A DNA stretch of 64,000 nucleotides, from the NCBI GenBank assembly GCA_024637145.1, contig JAGXFQ010000041.1, forward strand, positions 153,200 through 217,199, read 5' to 3'. This document shows, piece by piece, positions 28,958-36,025 of the stretch (positions within the stretch are counted from its first letter, which is position 1; the number at the start of each line of letters is the position of its first letter). This DNA comes from Desulfobulbaceae bacterium (lineage in GTDB: Bacteria > Desulfobacterota > Desulfobulbia > Desulfobulbales > SURF-16). Position numbers and translations under genes: made by a program. The notes under the pieces were generated by a model. The model searched no databases and was not told the DNA's origin. It saw only the letters and a program-made list of their open reading frames with translations.

Positions 28958-30607
28958 TCAGAGCTGATTTTTCACCTGGCCACTCTCCCAGACGGCATTA
29001 TAGGGTTTGCCATTTTTCGGGGTATATGTACCCGAGCCATCCATGAGCCCTGCTGCCCAAAAGCCCTGATACTTGTCACCATTTTTAAAGAGATAGACCC
29101 CGGGACCCTGACGCATCCCCTGCTGCATACCGCCCTGATACATGTCACCGTTGGGATATTGAAAGGTGGGCGTGCCGGTGAGTATGTCATCTTTCCAGGT
29201 GCCAATGGCGGTCACCCCACTCGTGAAGATATATTTCCCTTTGCCGGTGCGCTTGTTGCCCACCCAGGTGCCGGTAAAGATGTCTCCATTGTTGTAGCGG
29301 TAAGATCCTGTTCCTTCAGGTAAACCGTTTTTAAATTCTCCGCTGTAGCGGTCACCGCTGGGATAGATAAAGACCCCATTGCCGTTGGCGCTGTTGTCGG
29401 CAAAGAAGCCTGAGTAACGGCCGCCGTTTTTCAGGGTATAGACACCATTGCCCTGCAGTTTGTTGTTAAGCCAGGTGCCGTTATAGATGCGGCCGTCACT
29501 AAAATTAAATATGCCTTTGCCGCTGAGCATACCATTGCTGAATTGGCCGACATATTTGTCACGATTGGTGAAAAGATAGCTGCCTTGGCCGTGGGGCGCG
29601 CCATTTTGCAGGTTGCCGCTGTAGCGGGCGTTGTTTTTGAAGGTGATATTGCCCGATTCCGTGGCAATGCCGTTGGTCAATTTTCCGCTAAAGGTAGCAC
29701 CATTTTTATTGGTAAAGGTACCCTGACCGGTTATCTCTCCGGCCCGGAATTCCCCCACATATTTACTGCCGTCGGCAAAAATGCGGGCACCCTGGCCTTG
29801 ATAGACACCATTATGCCAATTGCCCGTGTATTTTCCGCCATCTTCAAAGAGGAAGGTGCCCTGGCCATTTTTTTGGCCATTGACCCAGTTGCCGCTGTAA
29901 CTCCCCACTGTGGGATAGGAACGTTTTCCCTGCCCCTGGGCCACGCCATCTTTAAAAAGACCAGTGTGGGTCATGCCGCTGGCAAGAAGATAAATCCCCT
30001 GCCCCTCACGTTTGCCTTCCTTGAGCTGGCCGATATATTTTGAGCCATCAGGATAGGTGATGGTCCCTTCCCCGTGGGGCATGCCGTTTTTCACCTCGCC
30101 GCTATATTTGACACCATTTTTGAGGTCATGAACCTTATGGGGTGGCGGGCTTTCTTTTACAGCCACAACGGGATCTTTTTGGGGTTGTGTCGGTGCCGCT
30201 GGTTCGGTTTCTGTGGCGGCAGGGGCTGCTTTGGTGATGGTGGTGCTCCCTTGTTCGGTTTCTTTGCCATCTTCGAACCTGCCGGCAAACTGTTCCCCGG
30301 TGATATAGTACATGATGCCTTTGCCATGCCGTTTACCGTCCACCCACTCCCCGACATATTTATCGCCGTTGGGATAGACCTGGGATCCCTGCCCATGTTT
30401 GCGGGCCCCTGCCCACTGACCTTCGTAGCGAATGCCGCTCCTGCTTTCAGCAATGCCGTAGCCGTCTTCGCAGTTGCCTTCAATGCAGGCACTGAAGGCT
30501 CTTTGTGGTGTGCTGAGGAACAGGAGAGTTCCGGCCAAAAAACAGAGGAGAGCAAGGGAAGTTTTTAGTTGCGCAAGATGAGCATGGTGCCGTGAACTTT
30601 GTGCCAT
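28958..30607 (-). CDS. Secreted MORN-repeat protein (about 20 repeats)
   Basis: A 549-residue protein made almost wholly of MORN repeats. After a signal peptide ending near QRAFSA, about twenty consecutive 22-24-residue units of the type KYVGEWVDGKRHGKG can be counted; only one proline/threonine-rich gap (around residues 120-150) interrupts them. MORN arrays form elongated beta sheets; proposed roles include scaffolding and lipid contact. With a signal peptide, it should lie in the periplasm or outside the cell. I start at 30607 because a G-rich stretch lies 6 bases upstream; the longer frame to 30649 has no ribosome-binding site. It has no clear operon partner. Confidence 0.88.
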   Translation of the reverse strand: MAQSSRHHAHLAQLKTSLALLCFLAGTLLFLSTPQRAFSACIEGNCEDGYGIAESRSGIRYEGQWAGARKHGQGSQVYPNGDKYVGEWVDGKRHGKGIMYYITGEQFAGRFEDGKETEQGSTTITKAAPAATETEPAAPTQPQKDPVVAVKESPPPHKVHDLKNGVKYSGEVKNGMPHGEGTITYPDGSKYIGQLKEGKREGQGIYLLASGMTHTGLFKDGVAQGQGKRSYPTVGSYSGNWVNGQKNGQGTFLFEDGGKYTGNWHNGVYQGQGARIFADGSKYVGEFRAGEITGQGTFTNKNGATFSGKLTNGIATESGNITFKNNARYSGNLQNGAPHGQGSYLFTNRDKYVGQFSNGMLSGKGIFNFSDGRIYNGTWLNNKLQGNGVYTLKNGGRYSGFFADNSANGNGVFIYPSGDRYSGEFKNGLPEGTGSYRYNNGDIFTGTWVGNKRTGKGKYIFTSGVTAIGTWKDDILTGTPTFQYPNGDMYQGGMQQGMRQGPGVYLFKNGDKYQGFWAAGLMDGSGTYTPKNGKPYNAVWESGQVKNQL

Positions 30608-30955
30608 GTGGTGCCCCCGGGATGATGCATGGAAAATAAGCTGTCTCATTGGTAATGGTGCTGCAAGGCAGCAGGACGGACTTTTTTCTTAACTATTTTT
30701 AGCAGTAAAATTGGCTTATTACCAGTTGATTATTGCTGTTTTGATCTTTAAAACTTCCATGGGAAGAATAATATAAGCAAGGGCTTCTAATGGCAAGCAG
30801 AAAGCATGAATCACTCTTCATCTCGAGATGCAGGTGGGGCGGGTGTTTTTATGGTATAGGTTTTAAAAGGGCCTGTGGAAGGAACTATTTCGAGAATGGT
30901 GCTGGGCAAAGGTAGAACCTTTGCACGGTGAGATCTATCTAAAGGAGAAAAAGCC
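30608..30955. other. Intergenic region between MORN gene and gmhB
   Basis: About 350 bp of AT-rich DNA between divergent genes. It should hold both promoters, but I could not pick a convincing -35/-10 pair. A good ribosome-binding site (AAAGGAG, 8 bases upstream of the start) belongs to gmhB. No gene, repeat or RNA is recognised. Confidence 0.4.
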
Positions 30956-31543
30956 ATGAGGGCAGCAGTGTTTCTGGATCGGGACGGGACCATAAACGAG
31001 CAGATGGGGTATATAAATCATATTGACCGGTTTCAGATGCTGCCAGAGGCTGCACCTGCTATCCATACCCTTAACGAGGCACAGGTGCCGGTGGTGGTTG
31101 TGACCAATCAATCCGGGCTGGCCCGCGGTTATTTTCCTCCGCAACTGCTGACGGAGGTACATGAGAAAATGGTGGCTGCCCTGGCCAGGGAGGGGGCCCA
31201 TCTGGATGGTATATATATCTGTCCCCATCACCCTGAGGCCAAAGAGAAAGAGTACCGTCAGGCCTGCCAATGCCGGAAACCAAAAACAGGTCTCTTTGAA
31301 CAGGCGGCCCGGGAATTGGAAATTGATCTGGAAAAATCGTATGTGGTTGGTGACCGGTGGTCAGATCTGCAGGCAGCAGTAAAATGCCGGGCCGTTCCTG
31401 TTCTGGTTCTCACCGGTTATGGCAAAGGGGATTGTCAATATATCGGGCCCCACCAAAAGGTGCAGCCTGCCTTTGTGGCCGGGAATCTGCAGGAGGCGGT
31501 GGCCTGGATTCTTGCTGATATGAGGAAAAAGGCGGCACATTAA
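30956..31543 (+). CDS. gmhB: D-glycero-D-manno-heptose 1,7-bisphosphate 7-phosphatase
   Basis: HAD-family phosphatase of ADP-heptose synthesis for the lipopolysaccharide inner core. The 195 residues include the nucleophile motif FLDRDGTINEQ, TNQSGLARG, the zinc-loop ligands CPHHPE...CQCRKP, and VVGDRWSDL. The zinc loop distinguishes GmhB from other HAD enzymes such as histidinol-phosphatase, its closest relative. Its presence implies an LPS-bearing outer membrane. It appears to be a single-gene unit. Confidence 0.92.
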   Translation: MRAAVFLDRDGTINEQMGYINHIDRFQMLPEAAPAIHTLNEAQVPVVVVTNQSGLARGYFPPQLLTEVHEKMVAALAREGAHLDGIYICPHHPEAKEKEYRQACQCRKPKTGLFEQAARELEIDLEKSYVVGDRWSDLQAAVKCRAVPVLVLTGYGKGDCQYIGPHQKVQPAFVAGNLQEAVAWILADMRKKAAH

Positions 31544-31549
31544 AAAAAA

Positions 31550-31578
31550 TACGAGCGGGCGCTTTCTGGCAGCTCGTA
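31550..31578 (-). terminator. Possible minus-strand terminator downstream of ftsB
   Basis: A 7-bp stem TACGAGC/GCTCGTA (31550-31556 with 31572-31578) is followed on the minus strand by an eight-T run. It is about 140 bases past the ftsB stop and only a few bases after the gmhB stop, so it may serve both directions. Confidence 0.5.
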
Positions 31579-31622
31579 TCAGGCCGATCGCCTCTTTTTT
31601 GTTCATACAATACGGATAGCTG

Positions 31623-31656
31623 AAATTGGTGTCCACGGCAGAGACGACGCCAATTT
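31623..31656 (-). terminator. Hairpin downstream of ftsB
   Basis: An 11-bp stem with one G-U pair (31623-31633 with 31646-31656, arm AAATTGGTGTC) and a 12-base loop, 66 bases past the ftsB stop. The T-tract is weak, so this is a candidate terminator or mRNA-end hairpin only. Confidence 0.4.
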
Positions 31657-31721
31657 TCTATTCTCAGGCCTGGTGGTCCTTCTTCAGGTCAGGGCAAAAG
31701 CGCATGGACCAGCAGAAAAAA

Positions 31722-32024
31722 TTAATTAAAAACAAAGACCATCTCGTTTCGTTTTAAGAGGCCCTTTTCTCTGGCAATCTTTTCCAGATAGACAGAGTCT
31801 GTTTTTAATCTTTCCGTTTCTTGGCGCAAGGCCTGATTTTCAGCTTGGAGCTGGGCATTTGCCTGCTCGATTTGCAAAAGCTCTTTTTTGATGGAGTAGA
31901 ACTTGAGGCCTCCTTGGGGAGAAAAGAGAAGCCAGGCTGCAAGAAGGGTGATGAAGAGAAGGGAGAAAAAGAAAATCTTTTTCTGTTCGGGGTGGGACAA
32001 CTGGTTCAGAATTGTGGCGGGCAT
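31722..32024 (-). CDS. ftsB: FtsB/DivIC-type septum formation protein
   Basis: A 100-residue bitopic membrane protein of the divisome. One membrane segment (about 18-36) is followed by a coiled coil rich in Leu, Gln and Glu (LLQIEQANAQLQAENQALRQ) and a short C-terminal YLEKIAREKGLLKRNE, the usual FtsB/DivIC ending. It would bridge FtsL and FtsQ in the periplasm. No other division gene is adjacent, so the name rests on architecture alone. Confidence 0.82.
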   Translation of the reverse strand: MPATILNQLSHPEQKKIFFFSLLFITLLAAWLLFSPQGGLKFYSIKKELLQIEQANAQLQAENQALRQETERLKTDSVYLEKIAREKGLLKRNEMVFVFN

Positions 32025-32408
32025 GGCTCTATCTCGAGAAGACTTTGGTTCTTAATAGTTTGGTATCTCTCAACCAAACAGCCGATAACAACATAGGCGC
32101 CCCCAACATTCGTTGGTCATGCCACGTCTTTCTTGCAGGACCCAAATTCCGTGCGAAGCCAAAAAGAAATAATGGCCGGAGGTCAAGGCGGAAAGATTTT
32201 GTGCAGCATGAGGTCTGGTATTTTCTTATGCTCAGCTAACCGGAAGCTACGCTCCCAAGGGATCTAAGTTGAAAAGAGACCTTTTTTATCTCTACACGGT
32301 TTTTTTTTTAATGCAAGGAATAATAAGACGGTTAAAGCTGAGTTGAGCTGCTTGTCTGCTCAAACGAAACTTATGCCCTTTGGGTATAAACAGAGAAAAG
32401 CTGCTTTT
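32025..32408. other. Intergenic region between ftsB and the DUF523 gene
   Basis: About 380 bp between divergent genes with no convincing gene. A small inverted repeat TTTGGT/ACCAAA lies near 32060-32080, and a short hairpin ATGCCCTTTGGGTAT lies near 32372. The larger open frames here have no family resemblance or ribosome-binding sites. Confidence 0.35.
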
Positions 32409-32834
32409 ATGATAGATGATCAGAAAAAATCCGCCCTTTTTTTGGTGTCAGCTTGTCTGGTTGGTCTTGCCACTCGTTATGATGGGCAGATAAAAAGAAA
32501 CGAGGCTTGTCTGGAATTTTTAGAAGGCAAAATATGGCTGCCGGTCTGCCCTGAACAACTGGGTGGTCTTGCCACGCCAAGATCAGCGGCAGACATGGTG
32601 GGTGGTGATGGCCCTGCCGTTCTTGACGGCAGGGCCCGGGTGGTTACCCGGGACGGCATGGATGTCAGCTTGCCGTTTATTGCCGGAGCCCAGCAGGTCT
32701 TGGCCATTGCCAGGCAGCAAAGGGTCGCCGGGGTGTGTCTGAAAGCCAGAAGCCCGTCCTGCGCCGTCCACGGTCAGCAGGGGGTCACAGCTGCTCTTCT
32801 TGCCAGGCACGGCTTCTGTCTCTACCAGTTTTAA
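32409..32834 (+). CDS. DUF523-family protein
   Basis: A 141-residue protein of the DUF523 family, recognised from FLVSACLVGLATRYDG, WLPVCPEQLGGLATPR, GLTPxR-like spacing and CLKARSPSCAVHG. The conserved Cys residues (SACL, VCPEQ, SPSCA) suggest metal or redox chemistry, but no function is established. The frame is open back to 32343; I start at 32409 because family members begin just before the SACL motif. Some homologues are fused to a DUF1722 domain, which is absent here. Confidence 0.85.
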   Translation: MIDDQKKSALFLVSACLVGLATRYDGQIKRNEACLEFLEGKIWLPVCPEQLGGLATPRSAADMVGGDGPAVLDGRARVVTRDGMDVSLPFIAGAQQVLAIARQQRVAGVCLKARSPSCAVHGQQGVTAALLARHGFCLYQF

Positions 32835-32871
32835 GGGCTCCCCGGCCGCAGATATTTACGGCCAGGTGGCA

Positions 32872-33615
32872 TCAGGGGATACGCAGAAGACGGAGAATGA
32901 GAATGCCCGCCTCGTACAGCAGATAAAGCGGACCACCCATGAGCAGCATATTGACCACATCAGGGGTGGGGGTCAATAGGGCGGCGGCGATGGCAATGAC
33001 CAGGAGGGCGTAACGTCTGTTTCTGGCAAAAAGGCGGCGGGGAATAAGCCCTACCTTGCCGGCAAAGACCATGAAGATGGGCAACTCAAAGATAAGGCCA
33101 AAGGCCATGACAAAGACAGTGACAAAGGTCACAAAGCGCCCCACGGAAATAACAGACTGCAGTTGCTCTGATTCAAAGCCGAGAAGAAAGGTGATGCCAA
33201 AGGGAAGGGTGATGAAGTAACAAAAAAGGCTGCCGCTGTAAAAGAGCAGGCAGGTGCTGAGGATAAAAGCGACCTGGCTCCTGACGGAAAGCTGAAAAGG
33301 GACGGCCAGGGCGCGCCACAGGCAAAAAACAAAGGCCGGCATCAGGGTGATGAGGGTGACGACCAGGGCCAGTTTGACATGGGCCAGAAAGGGTTCCGTT
33401 ACCGTGAAAAAAGCCAGCTTTTGCTGGAGATGGCCCTGGAGAAAGGCGAAGAGCTGAGGTGAAATCAGATAAAAAAAGGCCGTGCCCAGAATAAGCGCGG
33501 CCCCCAGGACCAGCATGGTATTGCGCAGGGCAAAGATGGTGGCAATAATTTTTTTGGCCGGTTCCTGGTTGCCGATGTCGTTGTCGCTGCTGCTCAAAGT
33601 CATAGCCGCCACCAC
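32872..33615 (-). CDS. tatC: Sec-independent translocase subunit TatC
   Basis: Multi-spanning core of the twin-arginine translocase, which recognises RR signal peptides. The 247 residues show six membrane segments and the family pattern LVVTLITLMPAFVFCLWRA, with the conserved FE of FGLIFELPIF in the middle. It is the last gene of a minus-strand run, 20 bases after purQ. The tatA-type genes are 17 kb away on the other strand, so the Tat operon is split here. Confidence 0.93.
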   Translation of the reverse strand: MVAAMTLSSSDNDIGNQEPAKKIIATIFALRNTMLVLGAALILGTAFFYLISPQLFAFLQGHLQQKLAFFTVTEPFLAHVKLALVVTLITLMPAFVFCLWRALAVPFQLSVRSQVAFILSTCLLFYSGSLFCYFITLPFGITFLLGFESEQLQSVISVGRFVTFVTVFVMAFGLIFELPIFMVFAGKVGLIPRRLFARNRRYALLVIAIAAALLTPTPDVVNMLLMGGPLYLLYEAGILILRLLRIP

Positions 33616-33635
33616 CTCGTCCTCTCCATCAATGG

Positions 33636-34460
33636 TTAGAGGTTCTTTCTGATGAAGTCAACGGCGTTGCGGAAAAGGGCAACGCCCTGACCTTCGTCCG
33701 GCAGCTCTTCTCTGGTCCAGCGGGGATGATTAACCCGATGGAGAAAGGCCTCCGGGTGGGGCATGAGACCAAATAACCTGCCGCTGGGGTCACAGAGTCC
33801 GGCAATCCCCTCAGGAGAGCCATTGGGATTGAAGGGATAGGTCTCGGTGGGCTCAAGGGTATTTGGGTCCGTGTAGCGGAGGGCGACCAGCTTGTGATCG
33901 GCAATCTCTTTCATGGTGGCCGCGTCTCGGGCGACGAATTTACCCTCGCCGTGCCGGACCGGATAATAGAGGTGGGTGAGACCTTTGGTGAAGACGCAGG
34001 GGGAGTCGCTATCTGCGGCCAGATTAACCCAGCGATCCTCAAAGCGGCTCGAATCATTATGGGTCAAGCTGACCTGGCGATCCGTGTAGCAGTTGGCAAA
34101 GCCGGGCAGCAGCCCCATCTTCACCATGAGCTGGAAGCCATTGCAGACGCCCAGAATTAATTTGCCGTCCCTGATGAAACGGAGGAGCTGGTCCTGGAGC
34201 TTTTCATCCGTGCCGATAAGGGTGGCATAGCGAAAGCGATGGGCTCCGGCCTGGCCGGCACCAAGATCATCACCATCAAGGAAGCCCCCGGGAAGATTGA
34301 GGAAATGATAATCCTCCAGACGGTACTCGCCATGGAGAAGCTCACTGACATGGGCGATATCAACCTGATCGGCGCCGCCAAGGCGGCAGGCCTGGGCCAT
34401 TTCGTTTTCACAGTTGGTGCCATAGCCGGTAATGACGATAGCCTTAACCTTGTTTACCAT
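33636..34460 (-). CDS. purQ: Phosphoribosylformylglycinamidine synthase, glutaminase subunit
   Basis: Class I glutamine amidotransferase supplying ammonia to PurL in purine synthesis. The nucleophile Cys lies in GVCNGFQLMVKMGLLP and the His/Glu pair in PHPEAFLHR. I start at 34460 (MVNKVKAIVITG), since GGAG lies 9 bases upstream; the ATG at 34475 would add five residues. The 274-residue length matches the longer PurQ form found with two-subunit PurL. purL is not in the window. It sits oddly between an HD hydrolase and tatC. Confidence 0.92.
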   Translation of the reverse strand: MVNKVKAIVITGYGTNCENEMAQACRLGGADQVDIAHVSELLHGEYRLEDYHFLNLPGGFLDGDDLGAGQAGAHRFRYATLIGTDEKLQDQLLRFIRDGKLILGVCNGFQLMVKMGLLPGFANCYTDRQVSLTHNDSSRFEDRWVNLAADSDSPCVFTKGLTHLYYPVRHGEGKFVARDAATMKEIADHKLVALRYTDPNTLEPTETYPFNPNGSPEGIAGLCDPSGRLFGLMPHPEAFLHRVNHPRWTREELPDEGQGVALFRNAVDFIRKNL

Positions 34461-34600
34461 TATATTCTTCTCCATTTCCCCGGATGTCAGATGCGGAAAG
34501 ATCCGGGTTGAAACGTTAGTATGCGCCGCTCAGCCCTGCAATAACCGCCGAATTGTTCTGTGTACCATATAAAGATAAAAAATTCATTTTTGATCTTTAC

Positions 34601-35293
34601 TCAGCCGTCTCTATCACCAAAAATTTCCCTCTCCAATCTCTGGAAGAAGATCTCCATAAAATCATGGCGCTCTGTGCCCAGTTGTTTGCCCACCGGCGTC
34701 AGCAGTCGCTCTTTGACCTTGCACATCTTTACCTTGAATTCCCGGTAAGCCGTATCTTCACGGCTGTATGATTTAGTTGCCCTGATGTCGCGGCTGCCAT
34801 TGTGGAGTCTGGAGCCAATCTGGCCGGCAAAGAGAAAGGCGCGGCCAATGCCAATGGCGCCGATGGAATCGAGTTTGTCGGCATCAAAGAGAATTTTGGC
34901 CTCCAGGCTGGCTGGAATGTCTTGACCCCGGAACCTGTGGCTGGCAATGGCCTGGCAGATGGCCCTGTTGTCGGCGCTGCTGATGCCCAGGCGGCTCAAA
35001 ATTTCAGGGGCCATTGCTGCCCCTTTGGCTGCGTGACAGATGGTGCCCTGGCTTGCTGTCTCAAAGCTTCTGCCGATATCGTGAAGAATGGCAGCGGCCT
35101 GGAGGATATCCAGGCGCGCCCCCATCTGGCTGCCGATAAAGAGGGCGGTTTTCTCTACCCGCAGCGAGTGGTCCGGCCCATGGCAGCCCCCTTCCTGGTC
35201 GCAGAAATCGCGGGCAATGAGCCTCAATGTGCCGGCAATTTCAGGGGGCAGGGCAGCCGGGGGAAGATCAATTTTAAGCTCTGCAGAGGACAT
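34601..35293 (-). CDS. HD-domain phosphohydrolase
   Basis: A 230-residue HD-superfamily protein (YedJ-like layout). The metal ligands are GPDHSLRVEKTA, the HD pair in AAAILHDIGRSFE, then AICQAIASHRF and the Asp in LFDADKLDSIGAIG. Substrate unknown; such proteins hydrolyse phosphate esters of nucleotides. It lies 24 bases downstream of the YkgJ-family gene on the same strand and is separated from purQ by 140 bases. Confidence 0.85.
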   Translation of the reverse strand: MSSAELKIDLPPAALPPEIAGTLRLIARDFCDQEGGCHGPDHSLRVEKTALFIGSQMGARLDILQAAAILHDIGRSFETASQGTICHAAKGAAMAPEILSRLGISSADNRAICQAIASHRFRGQDIPASLEAKILFDADKLDSIGAIGIGRAFLFAGQIGSRLHNGSRDIRATKSYSREDTAYREFKVKMCKVKERLLTPVGKQLGTERHDFMEIFFQRLEREIFGDRDG

Positions 35294-35317
35294 GGTAGGG
35301 AAGAGGAGGATGATCTT

Positions 35318-36025
35318 TTAGAATTGGAAAAAGCCGAAAAGCTGGCGCTGTAACCAGGTAATGGCGGCGAGCAGGAGATTTTCATCATCAAGCTGCCGGC
35401 CGTTCTCCATCTTGCCGCTGGTTTTGAAGGTGTCGATGTCGTAGAGGGTGGCCAGGAAAAGCTGACGCTGGGCCGGGCTGGGGACAAAACCCCTGGTGGT
35501 CTCAGGATGATGGAGGAGGGCGAACAGGGCATCGTTCATCTGGTTATAGTCGGGCAGGCCTTGGCCTTGGGTCCAGCGGCCAATGGTCTGCTCAGTTGCC
35601 TCGCCAAAACCGAGACAATGCTCTTCCCTGAGCACCACATGGAAAGAATCCAGGCTGTTGTCTGGGCTGCGGAAGACGGCCCGACCCAGGGGGTAGGTGC
35701 GGCAGGCCCCCGGTCTTCCTTCATAAACGGCACAGCCCTTGGCCGAGACAAAGGGGCAGCTGGCCTGGCCGTCATCCACCATGGCCAGGTAAACCCGTGG
35801 AAAGAGATCACCCTCCTGCCATTCGACCAAGGCGTACTGGTCGAGAAATTCCCTGCTGGTGATGCCGAGATGGCGCCGCAGACGGATCAGGTCATAGGGG
35901 CTCAAGGCCAGTTCGAGCTGGCAACAGCAACGGGTGAAACATCTCACCCCGGGATGGCAGTTGAAATAAAAGAGCTCCTCTTCTTTGATCTCCTTGATAT
36001 TTTCCGGGAGCTGGGGCTGGGGCAT
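35318..36025 (-). CDS. YkgJ-family cysteine-cluster protein
   Basis: A 235-residue protein of the YkgJ/UPF0153 type, defined by a Cys cluster near the N-terminus (CHPGVRCFTRCCCQ) and later CPFVSAKGCAVYEGRPGACR. The Cys pattern suggests Zn or Fe-S binding; no reaction is established. Its start codon overlaps the secDF stop by one base (TGATG), so it is translationally coupled to secDF. The C-terminal ~100 residues are specific to the longer members. Confidence 0.84.
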   Translation of the reverse strand: MPQPQLPENIKEIKEEELFYFNCHPGVRCFTRCCCQLELALSPYDLIRLRRHLGITSREFLDQYALVEWQEGDLFPRVYLAMVDDGQASCPFVSAKGCAVYEGRPGACRTYPLGRAVFRSPDNSLDSFHVVLREEHCLGFGEATEQTIGRWTQGQGLPDYNQMNDALFALLHHPETTRGFVPSPAQRQLFLATLYDIDTFKTSGKMENGRQLDDENLLLAAITWLQRQLFGFFQF

